Shown: positions 23,600 through 32,291, counted from the stretch's first letter. The stretch is DNA of 64,000 nucleotides from Burkholderiaceae bacterium (GCA_016710525.1 JADJVQ010000037.1:1-64000), one strand, 5' to 3'. Notes: a model not told the origin generated them from the sequence alone. Translations and numbers: made by a program.

Positions 23600-24202
23600 G
23601 TGACCCTCTACGAACTCAAGCCCCGCTTCCAGTCGCTGCTGCGCCCGATGGTCGCCACGATCGCGCGGCTCGGCATCACCGCCAACCAGGTCACCCTGGC
23701 CGCGGCGCTGCTGTCGGTCGGCATCGGCGGGTTCGTCGCAGCCCGCGCCGACACCCCGGCCGTGTTCGCGCTGCTGCCGGCGTGGCTGCTCGTGCGCATG
23801 GCCTTCAACGCGATCGACGGCATGCTGGCCCGCGAGTTCGGCCAGCAGACCCGCTTGGGCGCCTACCTGAACGAACTGACCGACGTGGTCTCCGATGCCG
23901 CGCTGTACCTGCCCTTTGCCTTTGTGGCGCCGTTCTCCGCGCACTGGGTGTGGGCCGTGATCGCCCTGGCGGGATTGTCGGAGTTCGCCGGCGCCCTGGG
24001 CCAGGGCTTGGGCGGCACACGCCGCTACGACGGCCCGATGGGCAAGAGCGATCGCGCCCTCGTGTTCGGCGTACTGGGCACCTGGGTCGCGGTAGCGGCA
24101 CCGCTGCCCGAGCTGGCGGCCTGGGCGATGCCGGCGATCGCTGCCCTGCTCGCCTGGACCGTGTTCAACCGGGTACGGCGCGGCCTGCAACCTGCCGCCT
24201 GA
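23600..24202 (+). CDS. CDP-alcohol phosphatidyltransferase, YnbA-like
   Basis: A 200-residue integral membrane enzyme that would transfer a phosphatidyl group from CDP-diacylglycerol to an alcohol. The family motif appears as NAIDGMLAREFGQQTRLGAY followed by LNELTDVVSD. The core D73-G and the A-R, G and two later Asp positions are kept, but Asn stands at two positions (N70 and the Asn after GAYL) that are Asp in the classic motif. About six hydrophobic helices follow the usual plan. The GTG at 23600 is the only sensible start, since the frame upstream is unlike coding sequence. The length equals E. coli YnbA. It opens a six-gene unit with lipid enzymes. Product lipid unknown. Confidence 0.87.
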   Translation: MTLYELKPRFQSLLRPMVATIARLGITANQVTLAAALLSVGIGGFVAARADTPAVFALLPAWLLVRMAFNAIDGMLAREFGQQTRLGAYLNELTDVVSDAALYLPFAFVAPFSAHWVWAVIALAGLSEFAGALGQGLGGTRRYDGPMGKSDRALVFGVLGTWVAVAAPLPELAAWAMPAIAALLAWTVFNRVRRGLQPAA

Positions 24203-24229
24203 CCCACTTCAAACAGCAAGGGATTCGCC

Positions 24230-26089
24230 ATGACCAGCATCGCCCTCCATAACGCGGCCGGCATCGACCCGCATGTCCCGGCGGCCGTCCGCAATCCGGC
24301 AGGTGCGGCGCCGCGCACCGCCGCCGAGGCCGTATTCCGGACCCACGATGGCGTCGACCTGTTTTATCGCCACTGGCCTGCGCTGCGCGGTCCGGCCCGC
24401 GGCGCGGTGCTGCTGTTTCATCGCGGACATGAACACTCCGGGCGGATCGCTCACCTGGTCGACGAACTCGGCATGGATGACTTCGCCTTCTTCGCCTGGG
24501 ACGCGCGCGGCCACGGCCACTCGCCCGGCGAACGTGGATTCAGCCCGAGCTTCGGCACCAGTGTGCGCGACATCCAGACCTTCACCCAGCACATCGAAGC
24601 CGTCCATGGCCATCGGGTGCAGGACATGGCGGTCGTCGCGCAAAGCGTCGGGGCGGTGCTGGCCACCACCTGGGTTCATGACTACGCGCCGCCGATCCGC
24701 GCGATGGCCGTTGCCTCGCCCGCGTTCAAGGTCAAGCTGTACGTGCCGTTCGCCCGCGCCGGGCTGGCACTGATGCAAAAGCTGCGCGGCAACTTTTTCG
24801 TCAACAGCTACGTGAAGGCCAAGTTCCTGACCCACGACCCGGCGCGCATCGCCTCCTACGACAGCGACCCGCTGATCGCGCGCGCGATTTCTGTGAACAT
24901 CCTGCTGGGCCTGTACGATGCCGCAGAACGGGTGGTCGGCGATGCCGGCGCGATCACCGCGCCCACGCTGATGCTGGTGTCCGGCGCCGACTGGGTCGTG
25001 CATCACGCCCCGCAGCATGCGTTCTTCGACCGCCTGGGCTCGCCCGTCAAGGAGCGCGTCGTGCTCGACGGCTTCTACCACGACACCCTGGGCGAGCGCG
25101 ATCGCGCGCCGGCCGTGGCCAAAGTGCGCGAGTTCGTGCTGCGCCAGTTCGACGCGCCGACCACGCCGGTGTCGCTGCTGCAGGCGCACCGAGCCGGGTT
25201 CACGCAGCGCGAGGCCGATGAGCTCGCCCGGCCGCTGGCGCCCCTGTCGCCGCGCGGCCTGTACTGGAGCGGCACGCGCGCCGGGCTGCGCCTGGGCGGC
25301 GCGCTGTCCGAAGGCGTTGCGCTGGGGCACCGCACCGGCTTCGACTCCGGCAGCACGCTGGACTATGTCTATCGCAACCAGGCGCGCGGCGCCGGTCCGC
25401 TCGGGCGGCTGATCGACCGAAATTATCTGGAATCGATCGGCTGGCGCGGCATCCGCCAGCGCAAGCTGCATGTCGAAGAACTGGTGCGCCTGGCGATGGC
25501 CCGCCTGCGCGAGGCCGGCTCGCCGGTGCGCGTGCTCGACATCGCCGCCGGCCATGGCCGCTACGTGCTCGAGGCCCTGCAGCGCTCGCCGCAGCAGGCG
25601 CATTCGCCTGGCGCGCCGCCCCTGCCCGACTCGATCCTGCTGCGCGACTACTCCGATCTGAACGTCGAGGCCGGTGCGCAGCTGATCCGCGACAAAGGCC
25701 TGCAGGCGATCGCCGAATTCCGCAAGGGCGACGCCTTCGACGCCGACAGCATCGCCCGCGTTTCGCCGCGGCCCACGCTGGGCATCGTCTCGGGCCTGTA
25801 CGAACTGTTCCCCGACAACGACATGGTCAGCCGCTCGCTGTCGGGCATGGCCGCGGCGATCCCGGAGGGCGGCTATCTGGTCTACACCGGCCAGCCCTGG
25901 CATCCGCAGCTCGAACTCATCGCCCGTGCACTGACCAGCCACCGCGGCGGCCAGGCCTGGGTGATGCGCCGGCGCACCCAGCAGGAGATGGACCAGCTGG
26001 TCGCGGCCGCCGGTTTCGTGAAGTGCGAACAGCGGGTCGACGAATGGGGCATCTTCACCGTCAGCATCGCGCGCCGCAGCGCGGCCTGA
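24230..26089 (+). CDS. Fused alpha/beta hydrolase and class I SAM methyltransferase, YnbC-like
   Basis: A 619-residue fusion. Residues ~35-310 are a monoglyceride-lipase/lysophospholipase-type alpha/beta hydrolase: FHRGHEHSGRIA oxyanion region, nucleophile S139 in VAQSVGAV, Asp in SGADWVV and His in DGFYHDTLGE. Residues ~400-610 are a Rossmann methyltransferase with VRVLDIAAGHGRYVLEAL as SAM-binding motif I and LGIVSGLYELFPDND further on. This domain pair is that of E. coli YnbC. ATG 24230 has AAGGGA upstream and lies 27 bases after the phosphatidyltransferase. The enzyme could deacylate a lipid and methylate its head group (inference). No membrane segment is seen, so it probably works at the inner face of the membrane. 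Confidence 0.87.
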   Translation: MTSIALHNAAGIDPHVPAAVRNPAGAAPRTAAEAVFRTHDGVDLFYRHWPALRGPARGAVLLFHRGHEHSGRIAHLVDELGMDDFAFFAWDARGHGHSPGERGFSPSFGTSVRDIQTFTQHIEAVHGHRVQDMAVVAQSVGAVLATTWVHDYAPPIRAMAVASPAFKVKLYVPFARAGLALMQKLRGNFFVNSYVKAKFLTHDPARIASYDSDPLIARAISVNILLGLYDAAERVVGDAGAITAPTLMLVSGADWVVHHAPQHAFFDRLGSPVKERVVLDGFYHDTLGERDRAPAVAKVREFVLRQFDAPTTPVSLLQAHRAGFTQREADELARPLAPLSPRGLYWSGTRAGLRLGGALSEGVALGHRTGFDSGSTLDYVYRNQARGAGPLGRLIDRNYLESIGWRGIRQRKLHVEELVRLAMARLREAGSPVRVLDIAAGHGRYVLEALQRSPQQAHSPGAPPLPDSILLRDYSDLNVEAGAQLIRDKGLQAIAEFRKGDAFDADSIARVSPRPTLGIVSGLYELFPDNDMVSRSLSGMAAAIPEGGYLVYTGQPWHPQLELIARALTSHRGGQAWVMRRRTQQEMDQLVAAAGFVKCEQRVDEWGIFTVSIARRSAA

Positions 26090-26091
26090 CC

Positions 26092-27492
26092 ATGGACCGG
26101 GCCGGCTATCCAGACCGCTCGGGCCGCACGCCCGCTGCCGCGGCGTCCGCGCTGCCCGACGACGGGCGCCCCTGGCGCATGGCAGCGGCCTGGCTGCTGT
26201 TCCTGGGCCCGTTCTTTTTCGCCACCTACAACGCGGCCAACTGGCTGGCCTCGCAGCGTGCCCAGGTGCCGTCACTGGTCTTCGAGTGGGAGCGCACGCT
26301 GCCCTTCGTTCCCTGGACGATCGTGCCCTACTGGACCATCGACGCGTTCTATGCCGTGTCGCTGTTCCTGTGCCGCGACCGGGCGGAAGTCGGCACGCTG
26401 GGGCGCCGACTGCTGACGGCCCAGGTTATCGCGGTGCTCTGCTTCATCGTGTTTCCGCTGCGCTTCGCGTTCACGCAGCCGGCCGCGGACGGCGTCTTCG
26501 GTGCGATGTTCATTGCGCTGTCAGCCTTCGACAAGCCGTTCAACCAGGCGCCCTCGCTGCACATCGCGCTGCTGGTGATCCTGTGGGTGCACTACGCCCC
26601 GCGCTGCGCAGGAATGCTCCGGCTGGCCCTGCACGGCTGGTTCGCGCTGATCGGCGTCTCGGTGCTGACGACCTTCCAGCATCATTTCATCGACATCCCC
26701 AGCGGCGCCGCGCTCGGACTGTTCTGCCTGTGGCTGTGGCCGGCCGATCCTGCGCTGTCGCCGCTCGGAGCGGCCCGACGCCCGGACGACCCGGCCGCGC
26801 GCCGGCTGGCCTTGCGCTACGGTCTTGGCGCGCTGGCCTGCCTGGCCGCCGCGCTCGCGCTTCACGGCGCCGCGCTCTGGCTGCTCTGGGGCACGATCAG
26901 TCTCGGTCTGGTCAGCGCGGCTTATGCCGGGCTGGGTCCCGTCGTCTTCCAGAAGGATGCGCACGGCCGCCTCAGCGTGGCGGCGCTCGGCCTGCTGGCA
27001 CCCTACCTGCTCGGTGCGCGCGTCAATGTCTGGGCATGGACCCGTGGCCAGGCACCCGCCGTCGAGATCGCCGACGGAGTCTGGCTCGGGCGCTACCCGA
27101 CACCGGCCATCCTGGCGCGCCTGCCGGTGCGCGGGATCGTCGACGTGTCGGCCGAAATGACCGGTCGCCTCGCCTGGCCGGGCAAGCCGGCTTCGCCCGG
27201 CCTGCCGATCCGGGCCGTGCCGGGGCTCGACCTGCTGGCGCCCGCGGGCCCTGCATTGCACCGGGCGGCCGGTCTGATCGAGCAGGCCCGCGCCGGCGGA
27301 CCCGTGCTGGTGTGCTGCGCGCTGGGGTATTCGCGCAGCGCGGCCGCGATCGCGGTCTGGCTGGTGTACACCGGACGCAGCGCCGACATGGCCGCGGCCA
27401 TCGAACGGATTCGCCGCCTGCGCCCGGCGATCGTGCTGGATGCCGGCCGCCTCGAGGCGGCACTGCTCACCCCGGCCGCGGCCCGGTCATGA
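26092..27492 (+). CDS. PAP2 phosphatase fused to dual-specificity phosphatase, YnbD-like
   Basis: A 466-residue membrane protein. The N-terminal two-thirds has several hydrophobic helices and the PAP2 pattern PSLHIALLVIL followed by HHFIDIPSGAALGL, as in phosphatidic acid phosphatases and inositol-phosphorylceramide synthase relatives. The C-terminal ~130 residues form a dual-specificity/tyrosine-phosphatase domain with the CX5R loop C409-ALGYS-R415. The same fusion occurs in E. coli YnbD. A DSP domain is known from PTPMT1 to act on phosphatidylglycerophosphate, so a lipid-phosphate substrate is reasonable (inference). The ATG at 26092 is 2 bases after the preceding stop. The frame is open earlier, but this start leaves a normal N-terminus. 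Confidence 0.87.
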   Translation: MDRAGYPDRSGRTPAAAASALPDDGRPWRMAAAWLLFLGPFFFATYNAANWLASQRAQVPSLVFEWERTLPFVPWTIVPYWTIDAFYAVSLFLCRDRAEVGTLGRRLLTAQVIAVLCFIVFPLRFAFTQPAADGVFGAMFIALSAFDKPFNQAPSLHIALLVILWVHYAPRCAGMLRLALHGWFALIGVSVLTTFQHHFIDIPSGAALGLFCLWLWPADPALSPLGAARRPDDPAARRLALRYGLGALACLAAALALHGAALWLLWGTISLGLVSAAYAGLGPVVFQKDAHGRLSVAALGLLAPYLLGARVNVWAWTRGQAPAVEIADGVWLGRYPTPAILARLPVRGIVDVSAEMTGRLAWPGKPASPGLPIRAVPGLDLLAPAGPALHRAAGLIEQARAGGPVLVCCALGYSRSAAAIAVWLVYTGRSADMAAAIERIRRLRPAIVLDAGRLEAALLTPAAARS

Positions 27493-27974
27493 CGCCCGAC
27501 AGCGCCGGCCTGGGCGCCGCCGACCGCGATCTCGCGATGCTCGCAGCCAGCGCCAGCGCCACCGGCGAACGGCTGCAGTCGGCCGCCAACGCGGCCCTGC
27601 TGGCCGTGCTGGCCTCGGACCTGTTCGGTCTGCTGGCCATTCCCGGCGCCGCACGCGGCACACCGGTCATCGCGGCCGCCCTGCTCGGCACGGCGGCGCT
27701 GGCGATCTGGTCGTGGCAGACCTTGCTGGCCGTCCGGCTGGCGCTCGACACGCAGGTGTTCCGGGCATTCGCACTCGGCTCCGGCGAGCGCCTCGAGCCA
27801 GGCGGCTTCGACCAGGCCCTGGCCCGGGCCGGTCTGCGTCCGGCCGGCCCGCCGCGGAGCATGCAGGCGCGCTGGTTCGGTGCCCGGCGGCTGCTGGTGC
27901 AGCAGGCGATATGCCTGTCGGCGCTGGTGCTGACAGCGATCACCACCCTGGTGTGGATTGGAGCGAACGCATGA
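27489..27974 (+). CDS. Unknown membrane protein of the ynb-like operon, 161 aa
   Basis: A 161-residue protein overlapping its upstream and downstream neighbours by 4 bases each (ATGA), so it is firmly part of the operon. Two hydrophobic helices flank a short loop in the N-terminal half (AANAALLAVLASDLFGLLA, then VIAAALLGTAALAIWSW). A third lies at the C-terminus (ICLSALVLTAITTLVWIG). In between is a soluble segment with LDTQVFRAFALGSG and FDQALARAGLRP. I do not recognise the family. Its place between the phosphatase fusion and the acyltransferase suggests a role in assembly or transport of the lipid product. E. coli ynbABCD has no counterpart that I know of. Confidence 0.75.
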   Translation: MTPDSAGLGAADRDLAMLAASASATGERLQSAANAALLAVLASDLFGLLAIPGAARGTPVIAAALLGTAALAIWSWQTLLAVRLALDTQVFRAFALGSGERLEPGGFDQALARAGLRPAGPPRSMQARWFGARRLLVQQAICLSALVLTAITTLVWIGANA

Positions 27975-28612
27975 TGGCCTCACTGGTGGCACGCGCCATC
28001 AACCTCTTCGTCTACCTCGTGACCGGCGTGCGGGCCCGCTGGCTGGGCTGCGGTCCCGCGGCCACGCAGCGCGTGTACTTCGCCAACCATGCCAGCCACG
28101 GCGACTTCGTGCTCGTCTGGGCGGTGCTGCCCGCGATCCTGCGGCTGCGCACCCGCCCGGTCGCCGGCGCCGACTACTGGAACCGTTCGGCGTTGCGCCG
28201 ATTCATCGGCGCGAAGGTCTTCCATGCGGTGCTGATCGACCGGGATCCCCAGTCCCGAACCGCCGACCCGGTCGCGATGATGGACGCCGCGCTGGCCGGC
28301 GGCGACTCGCTGATCATCTTCCCCGAGGGCACCCGCAACACCGGCGAGGCGCCGCTGCTGCCGCTCAAGAGCGGTCTGTTTCACCTGGCCTCGCGGCGCC
28401 CCGACATCGAATACGTGCCGGTGTGGATCGAGAACATCGGCCGGGTGCTGCCCAAGGGCATGCTGCTGCCGGTGCCGCTGCTGTGCAGCGTGAGCTTCGG
28501 CACGCCGATCACGCTGGCCGCCGGCGAGACCCGCGACCAGTTCCTGGCCCGTGCGCGCGCCGCGATGCTGTCGATGCGCCCGCACAGCACTTCGGAGGCG
28601 AGCTCGACATGA
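27971..28612 (+). CDS. PlsC-type 1-acyl-glycerol-3-phosphate acyltransferase
   Basis: A 213-residue acyltransferase. Motif I is NH40-ASHG-D45 (HX4D) and motif III is FPEGTRN around residue 117; a conserved Pro lies in EYVPVWIENIG. Such enzymes acylate lysophosphatidic acid or other lysolipids at the membrane surface. The N-terminus (MMASLVARAINLFVYLVTGV) is a membrane-associating helix. It overlaps the upstream gene by 4 bases (ATGATGG). The downstream CdsA-like gene also overlaps by 4 bases, so phosphatidate production and its activation to CDP-diacylglycerol appear consecutive. This gene is an addition relative to E. coli ynbABCD. Confidence 0.88.
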   Translation: MMASLVARAINLFVYLVTGVRARWLGCGPAATQRVYFANHASHGDFVLVWAVLPAILRLRTRPVAGADYWNRSALRRFIGAKVFHAVLIDRDPQSRTADPVAMMDAALAGGDSLIIFPEGTRNTGEAPLLPLKSGLFHLASRRPDIEYVPVWIENIGRVLPKGMLLPVPLLCSVSFGTPITLAAGETRDQFLARARAAMLSMRPHSTSEASST

Positions 28613-29544
28613 CCCGCATGCAGATGCTGTTCACCGGCGTATTCGGCACGCTGGCGCTGGCCAGCGTGATCGGCGGCTCGCTGAAGTTCGCGGTCGCACG
28701 CGGCCAGGCCCATGGTGTGATCGACAACCTGAATGCCCGCATCCGGGCCTGGTGGTGGATGGTCGCGCTGATCGGCATCGCCTTCGTGTTCAACAAGGGC
28801 GGCGTGCTGGTGCTGTTCGGGCTGGCCTCGTTCCTGGCGATGCGCGAATTTTTCTCGATGACCTACACCCGCCGCGGCGACCATGCGGCGCTGGCCCTGT
28901 GTTTTTTCGTCGTGCTGCCGGTTCAATACTGGCTGCTGTGGATCGGCTGGTATGGCCTGTATGCGATCTTCATTCCGGTGTACGCGTTCCTGATCCTGCC
29001 GGTGGCCGCCGTGCTGCAATCGGACACGGTTCGATTCCTCGAGCGCGTCTCGAAGGTGCAGTGGGCGGTCATGATCTGCGTCTATTGCCTGTCGCACGTG
29101 CCGGGTCTGCTGATGCTCGAGATTCCCGGGTACAAGGGCGAAAACCTGATGCTGATCGCCTTCCTCATCATCGTCGTGCAGTCGAGCGACGTGCTCCAGT
29201 ACGTCTGGGGCAAACTGATGGGCAAGCACCTCGTGGCGCCGCAACTGTCGCCCTCCAAGACCGTCGAGGGCCTGGTGGGCGGCGTGCTCTCGGCCACGCT
29301 GCTGGGCGCCGCGCTGTGGTGGATCACGCCGTTCAATCCCTGGCAGGCCGGCGCGATCGCGTTCGTCATCAACCTGATGGGCTTCCTGGGCGGTCTGGTC
29401 ATGTCCGCGATCAAGCGCGACCACGGCGTCAAGGACTGGGGCGCCTTGATCGAAGGGCATGGCGGCGTGCTCGACCGGCTCGATTCGGTCGTGTTCTCGG
29501 CGCCGATCTTCTTTCACATCGTGCGCTACTGGTGGGAGCCCTGA
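28609..29544 (+). CDS. Phosphatidate cytidylyltransferase, CdsA/YnbB-like
   Basis: A 311-residue polytopic enzyme that makes CDP-diacylglycerol from phosphatidate and CTP. The family signature at the C-terminal end is complete: LSPSKTVEGLVGG, SAIKRDHGVKDWGALIEGHG in two parts, and GGVLDRLDSVVFSAP with the Asp residues that bind metal. Eight or so hydrophobic helices precede it. ATG 28609 follows GGAGGCGAG and overlaps the acyltransferase stop. The gene supplies the substrate for the phosphatidyltransferase at the head of the operon, closing the logic of the cluster. It is most likely a second, specialised copy in addition to the housekeeping cdsA, which is not in this window. Confidence 0.9.
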   Translation: MTRMQMLFTGVFGTLALASVIGGSLKFAVARGQAHGVIDNLNARIRAWWWMVALIGIAFVFNKGGVLVLFGLASFLAMREFFSMTYTRRGDHAALALCFFVVLPVQYWLLWIGWYGLYAIFIPVYAFLILPVAAVLQSDTVRFLERVSKVQWAVMICVYCLSHVPGLLMLEIPGYKGENLMLIAFLIIVVQSSDVLQYVWGKLMGKHLVAPQLSPSKTVEGLVGGVLSATLLGAALWWITPFNPWQAGAIAFVINLMGFLGGLVMSAIKRDHGVKDWGALIEGHGGVLDRLDSVVFSAPIFFHIVRYWWEP

Positions 29545-29545
29545 C

Positions 29546-29560
29546 GCGGGCCTGACCCGC
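29546..29560. terminator. Putative bidirectional terminator
   Basis: GCGGG-CCTGA-CCCGC, extended by one C-G pair on each side, lies in the 26-base gap between the convergent cytidylyltransferase and P450 genes. The stem is short and there is no U-run, so this is a weak candidate. Confidence 0.3.
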
Positions 29561-29570
29561 GCCGGGCCGG

Positions 29571-31037
29571 TCAGCGTTCGCGCAGCCGCATCGTCAGGCC
29601 CACCGGGCCCATCGTGAAGGCCAGCAGTTCCTCGGTGTCGCCCGCCTGCGGGCTGCAGACACTGTCGATCTCGAAGCCTCCCAGCAGGATCGCCATCGCC
29701 ATCTTCATCTCGAGCAGCGCCAGATTGCGGCCCGGGCACATCCGCGGGCCCGCGCCGAACGGCATCGACACGCGCTTGGCCGAACTGGCCGCCTGACCTG
29801 GACTGCCGTCGGCCAGCCAGCGCTCGGGCTTGAAGGCGAGCGGGTCGGGAAAGTGCCGCTCGTCCAGGCTGTCGTGACGCAGGATGCCGAAGATCCGGGT
29901 GCCGGCCGGAATGTGCACGCCGCCCAGTTCGCCGTCTTTCAGGGCCTCCACCGAATGCAGCGGAGCGACCGGCTTCAGACGCATGGTTTCATGGGCACAG
30001 GCCTCGACGTACTCGAGCCGCCCGATCTGCTCCAGCGTGAAGGCGGTCGGATCGGGCGCCACCCGCAGCACCTCCTCGCGGGCCAGGGCCAGCGCCCGCG
30101 GATTGCGTGCCAGCAGATCGATCATCCACGCCAGTGAGTTGGCGGTGGTGTCTTCGCCGGCCAGCAGCATGGTCAGCACATTGCCGGCCACGTCGTTGTC
30201 GTCGACGCCGCTGTCGCCCTGGTCGGCGGCGACAATCATCGCCTCGAGCAGGTTGCGGGGGTTTTCGCGCCGCGCCGGATCGGCAGCCAGCCGCTCGCGG
30301 GCCTGGGAAATGAAGCCGTCGATGGCCGCCTTCACGGCGACGACACTGCGGTCCAGCCGCCGGTCGGCCGAGCGCTTCACGTAGCGCCACATCGGGATCG
30401 GCGACAGAATGCGCTTCCACAGAATCGGGAAGATCTGGTCGATGTGCTGCTGGATCACATCCTGGTCGGATTCGAGCGTATTCACGTCAGCCCCGAAGGC
30501 CAGTCCGGCAATGGCGTCGACGGTGAAGCGCATCAGATCGGACTGCAGGTCGATGGCGGCCCGTTCGCGCGCGGCCTTTTGCCAGCGGCCGCGCAGGCGA
30601 AGGGCCACCTTGGCCAGCGACGGGAAATACACCTTCAGATGACGGGGGTCGAAGCCGGCCATCACCATGCGCCGCTGGCGCTTCCAGGCCTCGCCGTTGG
30701 CGCTGAAGACACCCACCTGGAAACCCATCTCGCGCACCAGGGCGGCACTCACCGGCGGGCGCCGAAATCCGTCGGGCCGATCGCGCAAGGCGGCGCTGAA
30801 AACCTCGTGGTCACCGACCACCATGAACTCGCGGCGTCCGATCCGGAACCGGTACAAGGGCCCGAGTTCGGCCGCCCAGCGTTCGAGGGTCTGGTGCATG
30901 GTGCCGGGTTTGATCTGCAGCATGTTGCCCAGCGCCGGCACCCCCTTGGGCGAGGGCAGCTCGGCAATGGCGCGCAGGCGGGGGGCAGTGGCGGCAGTGG
31001 CGGCGGGGCGATCGAGGTGAACGGGGCGAGCGGTCAT
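29571..31037 (-). CDS. Cytochrome P450
   Basis: A 488-residue heme monooxygenase. The I-helix is AGEDTTAN, the K-helix ExxR is ETMR, and the heme loop FGAGPRMCPGRN has the axial ligand C434. The overall length and the segment RPDGFRRPPVSAALVREMG point to the CYP102/CYP4-like soluble class without a fused reductase. No N-terminal membrane anchor is visible. The start at 31037 (MTARPVHL) is preferred; the frame is open to 31322 but without a ribosome site. It follows a methyltransferase gene after 128 bases on the same strand, and both lie downstream of cheB. Redox partners are not adjacent. Likely substrate is a fatty acid, terpenoid or other hydrophobic compound; unknown. Confidence 0.92.
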   Translation of the reverse strand: MTARPVHLDRPAATAATAPRLRAIAELPSPKGVPALGNMLQIKPGTMHQTLERWAAELGPLYRFRIGRREFMVVGDHEVFSAALRDRPDGFRRPPVSAALVREMGFQVGVFSANGEAWKRQRRMVMAGFDPRHLKVYFPSLAKVALRLRGRWQKAARERAAIDLQSDLMRFTVDAIAGLAFGADVNTLESDQDVIQQHIDQIFPILWKRILSPIPMWRYVKRSADRRLDRSVVAVKAAIDGFISQARERLAADPARRENPRNLLEAMIVAADQGDSGVDDNDVAGNVLTMLLAGEDTTANSLAWMIDLLARNPRALALAREEVLRVAPDPTAFTLEQIGRLEYVEACAHETMRLKPVAPLHSVEALKDGELGGVHIPAGTRIFGILRHDSLDERHFPDPLAFKPERWLADGSPGQAASSAKRVSMPFGAGPRMCPGRNLALLEMKMAMAILLGGFEIDSVCSPQAGDTEELLAFTMGPVGLTMRLRER

Positions 31038-31165
31038 CAAGGAGTCCTGGGTGCTTGGGAGGGCCGGGCGCAAACGGCTGGAGTGTGGCGGCGACTCGCC
31101 CGGCTGGCAAGGCATGAGCCGCGCCGGGCCCGGTTTCGGGGCTGGCAGTCGGGCGGCGCAGCCGT

Positions 31166-32224
31166 TCAGGCGGTCAGCGCGTAGAAGGCCATCACCGGAC
31201 TGCGCACCGGCAGCGCCTGAAAGCCGCCGAATCCCGCCGCCATGGCCAGTTCGCGGGCCCGGGCCGGCCCCCAGCATGCTCCCAGGCCCGGCCCGCCCTG
31301 CGCCAGCGACTGCGGCACGCAATGCAGGCAGCTGATCGCATACAGCATCCGGGCAAACGGATTGCCCAGGTTGTTCTCCAGGCGGTCGTCGACCGCCGGC
31401 TCCACCATCAGATAAGTTCCGCCCGGCGCCAGCGCGCTGCGGATGCGCGCGAGCACCTCACCCGGGTCGGGCAGATCGTGGATCACGTCGAAGGTGGTGA
31501 TCAGGTCATAGCCAGGCTGCGGCTCGAGGGCATCGGCGCCGGCCTGGATGAACCGGACCCGGTCCTGCAGCCCCTGTTCGCGCGCATAGCCACGGGCAAT
31601 CTCGATCGAGCGCGCGTCCAGGTCCAGGCCTTCGATCCGGGCATCGGGAAAGGCCTTGGCCAGGATCAGCGGCACCACCCCGGTGCCGCAGCCGACATCG
31701 ATTGCCCGCCCCCCGGCCGTCAGCCGCTCGATCGCGCCAGGCACCGCCGGCAGCCACGAGCGCACCAGCCGGTTCTCGTAGACCGGCCGGTTCATCTGCT
31801 CGAGCGCCAGGGGCATGCCGGCGCCGAACTCGGCAAACGACACGCCGCCGCCGCGCTCGAACGCGGCTGCCAGCCGCGGCGCCATCGCCATCAGGCCCGG
31901 CAGCCCGTCGAACAGGCCGCCCAGGAAATACTCGGACTGCGGCTGCGCGAAGAACAGCGCATGCTCTTCGGGCAGCGTGAAGCGTTCGCCGACCGGGTCG
32001 TACTCGACATAGCCGGCGCTGGCCATCGCGGCGAGCCATTCGGCCACGTTGCGCACGCCGATGCCGGTGCATTCGGACAGTTCGGACGCGCTCAGCGCGC
32101 CAGCTCCCGCCATCGCCTTGAACAGCCCCACCCGCACGCCGACATGCACCAGTGCGGCCGCCATCGCCGTGCCGGCATCGCCAACGACCTTCTGCATGAA
32201 CTGCTGGGATTTCGCCTTGTCCAT
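31166..32224 (-). CDS. SAM-dependent methyltransferase with winged-helix N-domain
   Basis: A 352-residue class I methyltransferase. The N-terminus (residues ~1-90; GLFKAMAGAGALSASELSEC, VAEWLAAMASAGYVEYD) looks like the helical/winged-helix dimerisation domain of O-methyltransferase-type enzymes. Motif I is AIDVGCGTGVVPLILAKA near residue 180, followed by IEGLDLDARSIEIA and FDVIHDLPDPGEVL. LAPGGTYLMVEP completes the fold. It lies 67 bases downstream of cheB on the same strand and 128 bases upstream of the P450, so it may share a transcript with either. Pairing with a P450 suggests tailoring of a small molecule (inference). Substrate unknown. Confidence 0.85.
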   Translation of the reverse strand: MDKAKSQQFMQKVVGDAGTAMAAALVHVGVRVGLFKAMAGAGALSASELSECTGIGVRNVAEWLAAMASAGYVEYDPVGERFTLPEEHALFFAQPQSEYFLGGLFDGLPGLMAMAPRLAAAFERGGGVSFAEFGAGMPLALEQMNRPVYENRLVRSWLPAVPGAIERLTAGGRAIDVGCGTGVVPLILAKAFPDARIEGLDLDARSIEIARGYAREQGLQDRVRFIQAGADALEPQPGYDLITTFDVIHDLPDPGEVLARIRSALAPGGTYLMVEPAVDDRLENNLGNPFARMLYAISCLHCVPQSLAQGGPGLGACWGPARARELAMAAGFGGFQALPVRSPVMAFYALTA

Positions 32225-32291
32225 CGTGCGCCGTCCGTCTGTGGAAAATCAGGCCGCCGATGATGCCGTGAACGCAGCGACTATGCCAGGC

